37,714 bases of DNA, taken from an uncultured Lachnospiraceae bacterium. Its GTDB lineage: Bacteria; Bacillota; Clostridia; Lachnospirales; Lachnospiraceae. The notes under the pieces are model-generated. The model was given only the letters and a program-made list of their open reading frames with translations, had not been told where the DNA came from and searched no databases. The DNA lies in the NCBI GenBank assembly GCA_949740535.1, contig CATJHO010000078.1, forward strand, positions 1-37,714, read 5' to 3'. Made by a program: the position numbers and the translations under genes. Positions 32,913 to 37,714 of this stretch are shown here, piece by piece (position 1 is the first letter of the stretch; the number at the start of each line of letters is the position of its first letter).

Positions 32913-34184
32913 ATGGCAGTATTACAATTCGTAGTTTATGACATTTTGGGTGAGGCATCCCTGTTAATAGGTCTTTTGGCTCTGGTGGGTCTTCTGATTC
33001 AGAAGAAGCCGGCAGAGAAAGTAATTGCCGGAACCATTAAGACCATTGTAGGGTTTTTGATTTTTGGTATTGGTTCTTCTGCAGCACAGGGGGCGCTGAA
33101 CGGCTTTCAGACATTGTTTGTAACGGCCTTCGGCCTGGAAGGCGTTACGCCGATTTCCGAAGCAATTACTGCTCAGGCTCAGACCCTGTTCCCTATGGTA
33201 ATTGCGCTGATTATGGTGGGAGGCTTCCTGTGCAACCTGATTATTGCAAAATTAACAAAGTTTAAATTTATTTTCCTGACAGGCGGCCACAGCTTGTTCC
33301 TGTCCGCACTTCTGGCGATTATGCTGAAGGCTCTTGGGCTGTCTGATGTGGCAGCAATCCTTATTGGTTCTGTGATTCACGGATTTGCAGCGGCTCTGTA
33401 TCCTGCCATTGCACAGAAATCTATGCGGGCCGTGACAGGCAGTGATGAGATTGCCATTGGACATTACTGTACCCTGGCTTACGCTCTTTCCGGATGGCTG
33501 GGGAGCAAGGTGGGAGATCCAAAAGACAGTACGGAGAATATCAATCTGCCCGGATGGCTTTCCATGTTTAAGGATTATATTGTGTCTGTATCGTTGTCCA
33601 TCGGCATTATTTACTATATTGCGGCCGTTGTGGCAGGAAGAGCAGCGGTAGAACCTCTGGCAGGGGGAACCCACTGGCTGGTATGGCCGTTGATGCAGAC
33701 CCTGACCTTTACCGGCGGTCTGTATGTAATCATTACGGGTGTCCGCCTGTTTCTGGGTGAAATCGTTCCTGCTTTTGTGGGTATTACGGAGAAATTCATC
33801 CCTGGCGCCAAACCGGCTCTGGACTGCCCGGTGGTATTCCCCTATGCACCCACAGCTACGGTGCTTGGCTTTATCTCCGCCTATGCGGCAGGCCTGATCT
33901 GCATGTTTATTATGGCGGCCATGAAGACGACGGTGATGATTCCTGTGGCAATTCCTTTCTTCTTTATTGGTGCGACCGCAGGTGTATTTGGAAATGCCAG
34001 GGGCGGCTGGAAAGGGTGTGTACTGGGAGCGTTTGTGACGGGTGTTCTGATTTCCGTAGGACCAGCTGTAATTTACGGTATTCTGACCAGCGTGGGACTC
34101 TCAGGAAGCAGTTTCCCGGAGACAGACTTTAACCTGATTGGTATTGTATTCAACTTTATCGGTAAAGCACTTGGAAAGTGGTAA
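32913..34184 (+). CDS. PTS EIIC component, UlaA/SgaT family
   Basis: A 423-aa membrane permease with about ten hydrophobic segments (FVVYDILGEASLLIGLLALVG; KTIVGFLIFGIGSSAAQGAL; MVIALIMVGGFLCNLIIAKL). The motif FIFLTGGHSLFLSALLAIML and GSVIHGFAAALYPAIAQKSM are typical of the ascorbate-type (SgaT/UlaA) EIIC family. It translocates and phosphorylates a sugar with EIIB. AAGGGGGAG precedes the ATG. The gene runs straight into the transketolase pair. Confidence 0.92.
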   Translation: MAVLQFVVYDILGEASLLIGLLALVGLLIQKKPAEKVIAGTIKTIVGFLIFGIGSSAAQGALNGFQTLFVTAFGLEGVTPISEAITAQAQTLFPMVIALIMVGGFLCNLIIAKLTKFKFIFLTGGHSLFLSALLAIMLKALGLSDVAAILIGSVIHGFAAALYPAIAQKSMRAVTGSDEIAIGHYCTLAYALSGWLGSKVGDPKDSTENINLPGWLSMFKDYIVSVSLSIGIIYYIAAVVAGRAAVEPLAGGTHWLVWPLMQTLTFTGGLYVIITGVRLFLGEIVPAFVGITEKFIPGAKPALDCPVVFPYAPTATVLGFISAYAAGLICMFIMAAMKTTVMIPVAIPFFFIGATAGVFGNARGGWKGCVLGAFVTGVLISVGPAVIYGILTSVGLSGSSFPETDFNLIGIVFNFIGKALGKW

Positions 34185-34208
34185 GTGAAGCAAGGGAGGA
34201 AATCTGTA

Positions 34209-35036
34209 ATGAAAGACGCAGGGCAGTTGAAGCTGATTGCAAACCGGAACCGGAAGCGGATTGTGGAAATGGTATACCGGGCTGGTGTGGGCCATGTGGG
34301 CGGAGCACTTTCCGTCATTGACCTTCTGACAGCCATCTATGAAAACGAAGTGGACTTTGGAGAAAGCAGACGTACGAGAGTTGTCCTTTCCAAGGGTCAT
34401 GCAGTTCCGGCCGTTTATGCGGAGCTTGCGGAAAAAGGGATCGTGAAAGAAGAATTATTCCCCACCTTCCGGCAGATCAATTCCAGACTTCAGGGACACC
34501 CCTACACCTGTGATATTCCTGAGGTTGATGCCACAACCGGCCTTTTGGGACAGGGATTTTCCATGGCAGTGGGAATGGCGGTGGTGAAGAAACAGGAAAA
34601 AGATCCCCACAAGGTCTATGCCATTGCCGGAGACGGGGAAATGCAGGAGGGACAGATGTGGGAGGCCATGATGTGCGCCGCCCACTATAAACTTGACAAT
34701 CTGGTGCTGATTCTGGATTACAACAAGCTGTCTTCCAGTCATCCCGCCAACGAGATTATCAATCTGGAGCCGCTGGGAGAGAAGCTGAAGGCTTTTAACT
34801 ATCATGTGATTGAGATTGACGGACATGATATGGAAGAGATTCTGGCTGCCCTTGAGGAAGCCAAGAACGTAAAGGGAATGCCGGTTCTGATCCTTGCCAA
34901 TACAATAAAAGGAAAAGGGGTCAGCTTTATGGAGCATGTTCCCAAGTGGCATTCCAGCGGACTGACGGATGAAGAGTACGGCATTGCCATGCAGGATTTG
35001 ACAAAGGAAGAGGAGGCGCTTGTCCATGGAGTATAA
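34209..35036 (+). CDS. Transketolase, N-terminal (ThDP pyrophosphate-binding) subunit
   Basis: A 275-aa half-transketolase. Transketolase moves two-carbon units in the non-oxidative pentose phosphate pathway. The ThDP motif is GDGEMQEGQMWEAMMCAAHY ending in LDYNKLSSS; SKGHAVPAVYAELAEKG, LQGHPYTCDIPEVDATTGLLGQG and LANTIKGKGVSFME are family signatures. The ATG at 34209 lies behind GGGAGGAAA; a GTG at 34185 right after the EIIC stop is less likely. The C-terminal half follows with an 11-base overlap. Confidence 0.94.
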   Translation: MKDAGQLKLIANRNRKRIVEMVYRAGVGHVGGALSVIDLLTAIYENEVDFGESRRTRVVLSKGHAVPAVYAELAEKGIVKEELFPTFRQINSRLQGHPYTCDIPEVDATTGLLGQGFSMAVGMAVVKKQEKDPHKVYAIAGDGEMQEGQMWEAMMCAAHYKLDNLVLILDYNKLSSSHPANEIINLEPLGEKLKAFNYHVIEIDGHDMEEILAALEEAKNVKGMPVLILANTIKGKGVSFMEHVPKWHSSGLTDEEYGIAMQDLTKEEEALVHGV

Positions 35037-35952
35037 AAAGATTACCCTGCGGGAACTGGTGGGAACCGTATTGATAGAAGCGGGGAAAGAACATCCGGAT
35101 CTCTATGTCATAGACAGTGACCTGGCCAAATCCACCACCACCAATCAATTTCAGGAGGTTTTTCCGGAACGCTTTTTTGAATCCGGGATTGCGGAGCAGA
35201 ACGCCATGTCCATTGCGGCAGGAATGGCATCGGAGGGGAAGATTCCCTTTTATGTAAACTTTGCGATTTTTGTGTCCGGTACCTGCTGGACCCAGCTGCG
35301 GCAGATCTGTTATGCCAATCTCAATGTGAAGCTGATCGCGACCCATCCGGGTATGGACGGAAGCTTTGACGGTGCAACCCACCATGCGGACGAGGATCTG
35401 GCCCTGATGCGGGTCCTTCCAAACCTGCGGGTGCTCTCTCCCTCTAATCCGGAGGAGCTGCGCCAGGCAGTGAAGCTGGCTCTTGCTCATCAGGGACCCG
35501 TGTATATCCGCTGTGCCAGAGATGTGGTTCCTGATATTCCCGCAAAGGGGCAGATGGAGATGGGAAAGGCAGTCATGACAGAGGACCTGGGTGATGATTT
35601 TGCCATTCTCTATGAAGGATCCACGGCAGATCTGGCGATGCAGAGCTTTGCAGCCTGCCGGGAGAGGGGACTTAAAGGAAAGCTGGTCAATGTGTTTTCG
35701 GTGAAGCCGGTGGATGCGGACTGCATCCGGCGGATTGCCGGACAGGTGAAACGGATGGTGACGGTTGAGAATCATTCAGTTATCGGCGGTCTTGGCGGCC
35801 TGACGGCGGAGATCCTCTGTGATATGCCAAAACACGCGGTTTTGAAGCGGGTAGGCGTGGAAGATGTGTTTACGGAATCCGGATCCCTTAAGGCGGTGAA
35901 GGAGAAATATGGGCTTACAGTGGAGCATGTGCTGGAGCAGTTAGGTGTGTAG
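35026..35952 (+). CDS. Transketolase, C-terminal (pyrimidine-binding) subunit
   Basis: A 308-aa partner of the upstream subunit. It carries the catalytic glutamate region (FFESGIAEQNAMSIAAGMASEG), THPGMDGSFDGATHHADEDLALMR and the C-terminal regulatory fold (KGKLVNVFSVKPVDADCI; VENHSVIGGLGG). Its ATG at 35026 overlaps the first subunit by 11 bases, with AGGAGG inside that gene. The split pair next to an ascorbate-type PTS suggests that the imported sugar enters the pentose phosphate pathway. A terminator follows. Confidence 0.94.
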   Translation: MEYKKITLRELVGTVLIEAGKEHPDLYVIDSDLAKSTTTNQFQEVFPERFFESGIAEQNAMSIAAGMASEGKIPFYVNFAIFVSGTCWTQLRQICYANLNVKLIATHPGMDGSFDGATHHADEDLALMRVLPNLRVLSPSNPEELRQAVKLALAHQGPVYIRCARDVVPDIPAKGQMEMGKAVMTEDLGDDFAILYEGSTADLAMQSFAACRERGLKGKLVNVFSVKPVDADCIRRIAGQVKRMVTVENHSVIGGLGGLTAEILCDMPKHAVLKRVGVEDVFTESGSLKAVKEKYGLTVEHVLEQLGV

Positions 35953-35974
35953 AAATTTCATTGTGTAAAAAGAG

Positions 35975-36006
35975 AAGATCCCTGGGGCGGCCTGGGGATC
36001 TTTTTT
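35975..36006 (+). terminator. Intrinsic terminator after the PTS/transketolase operon
   Basis: AAGATCCC (35975-35982) pairs with GGGATCTT (35995-36002), with further CC/GG pairs inside, followed by TTTTTT. Confidence 0.9.
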
Positions 36007-36064
36007 ATTTTGGGTGAAAATTGTGATAAAGATAAAAATAAATATAAAAAAAGTATAAAATGTG

Positions 36065-36096
36065 TTGACAAATAAATAGGAAAGTTTTAATATAAT
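36065..36096 (+). promoter_or_regulatory. SigA promoter of groESL
   Basis: A perfect TTGACA (36065-36070) is 17 bases from TAATAT (36088-36093) and 20 from the overlapping TATAAT (36091-36096). CIRCE lies directly downstream. Confidence 0.75.
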
Positions 36097-36105
36097 ACCC
36101 GTAAG

Positions 36106-36132
36106 TTAGCACTCGATTGAAATGAGTGCTAA
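36106..36132 (+). promoter_or_regulatory. CIRCE operator (HrcA-binding site)
   Basis: A perfect TTAGCACTC-N9-GAGTGCTAA inverted repeat between the promoter and groES. HrcA represses chaperonin expression here; hrcA itself is outside the window. Confidence 0.97.
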
Positions 36133-36169
36133 TAATAAAAGAGGAGATTCAATCTAAGGAGGAATAGAA

Positions 36170-36454
36170 ATGAAGTTAGTACCATTGGGTGACAGAGTTG
36201 TACTGAAACAGTTTGAAGCAGAAGAGACGACGGCGTCCGGCATTATTCTGGCAAGCAAATCTCAGGAGAAGCCCCAGCAGGCAGAAGTTATTGCAGTAGG
36301 ACCTGGCGGAATGGTGGACGGAAAAGAAGTGACGATGCATGTGAAGGAAGGCGACAAGGTAATCTATTCCAAGTATGCGGGCAATGAGGTGAAGCTGGGA
36401 GACGAGGAGTATATCATTGTAAAGCAGAATGATATTCTTGCAATTGTAGAATAA
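36170..36454 (+). CDS. groES: Co-chaperonin GroES
   Basis: A 94-aa protein that caps GroEL during ATP-driven protein folding. It starts [20 protein letters not shown] and shows the mobile loop [21 protein letters not shown], then [36 protein letters not shown] precedes the ATG. CIRCE-controlled, first gene of groESL. Confidence 0.97.
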   Translation: MKLVPLGDRVVLKQFEAEETTASGIILASKSQEKPQQAEVIAVGPGGMVDGKEVTMHVKEGDKVIYSKYAGNEVKLGDEEYIIVKQNDILAIVE

Positions 36455-36470
36455 ACAGAACCGGTAACGA

Positions 36471-36486
36471 AGGCCCTTTGGGGCCT
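36471..36486 (+). promoter_or_regulatory. Hairpin between groES and groL
   Basis: AGGCCC-TTTG-GGGCCT is a perfect 6-bp stem. The following bases (GAGAATTTT) form only a poor T-run, so it is more likely a processing or stability element than a full terminator. Confidence 0.5.
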
Positions 36487-36520
36487 GAGAATTTTAGCTG
36501 TTAAGGAAATAAACAAATAA

Positions 36521-37714
<1,194 letters not shown>

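Overview
The window looks like a chromosomal segment of a Gram-positive, endospore-forming Clostridia, most probably a Lachnospiraceae-type gut anaerobe. Evidence: near-consensus SigA promoters (TTG..-17-TATAAT) with strong AGGAGG-type ribosome sites, TTG/GTG starts, a sporulation sigma factor (SigK), CodY, RNase J, IreB/RuvX/DUF1292, a CIRCE-controlled groESL and HPr-fold proteins lacking the catalytic histidine. No tRNA, rRNA, CRISPR array, insertion sequence or prophage gene was seen. Almost everything after position 2996 is on the + strand.

Layout. 1-1300: 3' end of a sugar kinase (probably KDG kinase) convergent with a LacI-type regulator. 1450-3907: accessory block with a lipoprotein class D beta-lactamase closed by a perfect 17-bp terminator, a small HPr-like protein on the - strand and a divergent AraC regulator. 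4058-8339: carAB. 8468-10243: an unusual membrane protein with Rossmann-like regions and a C-terminal RyR-type domain. 10327-15628: housekeeping genes nnrD, prmA, rsmE, cysteine desulfurase, thiI. 15702-18458: HPr-like (-), mtaB, ireB-ruvX-DUF1292. 18651-22903: rnj, a very short MltG-like protein, trmR and a U32 protein (TrhP-like), i.e. the conserved yrrL-yrrM-yrrN/O order of Firmicutes with a truncated first member. 22999-23616: uninterrupted sigK whose ribosome site lies in a long hairpin. 23938-30186: small ORFan, comM, dprA, topA, a structured leader, codY. 30441-35952: PRD/PTS regulator, ascorbate-type PTS IIB and IIC, split transketolase. 36106-end: CIRCE, groES and 5' part of groL.

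Themes. Translation and tRNA quality genes dominate: PrmA, RsmE, ThiI plus its sulfur donor, MtaB, TrmR and TrhP-like. The PTS block forms one catabolic unit in which the only IIA domain seen is inside the regulator. The most unusual signals are: (1) a roughly 190-nt RNA-like leader between topA and codY with mutually exclusive hairpins, a closing helix that competes with an intrinsic terminator, and that terminator about 30 nt before codY; (2) the membrane/Rossmann/RyR protein behind carAB; (3) a 61-nt hairpin that buries the sigK ribosome site; (4) a short motif (ACTGCARAACTGGAATA-like) repeated in non-coding gaps, four times just upstream of start codons; (5) two HPr-fold proteins without His15. 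The last 60 or so bases of the window look like low-quality contig-end sequence inside groL.
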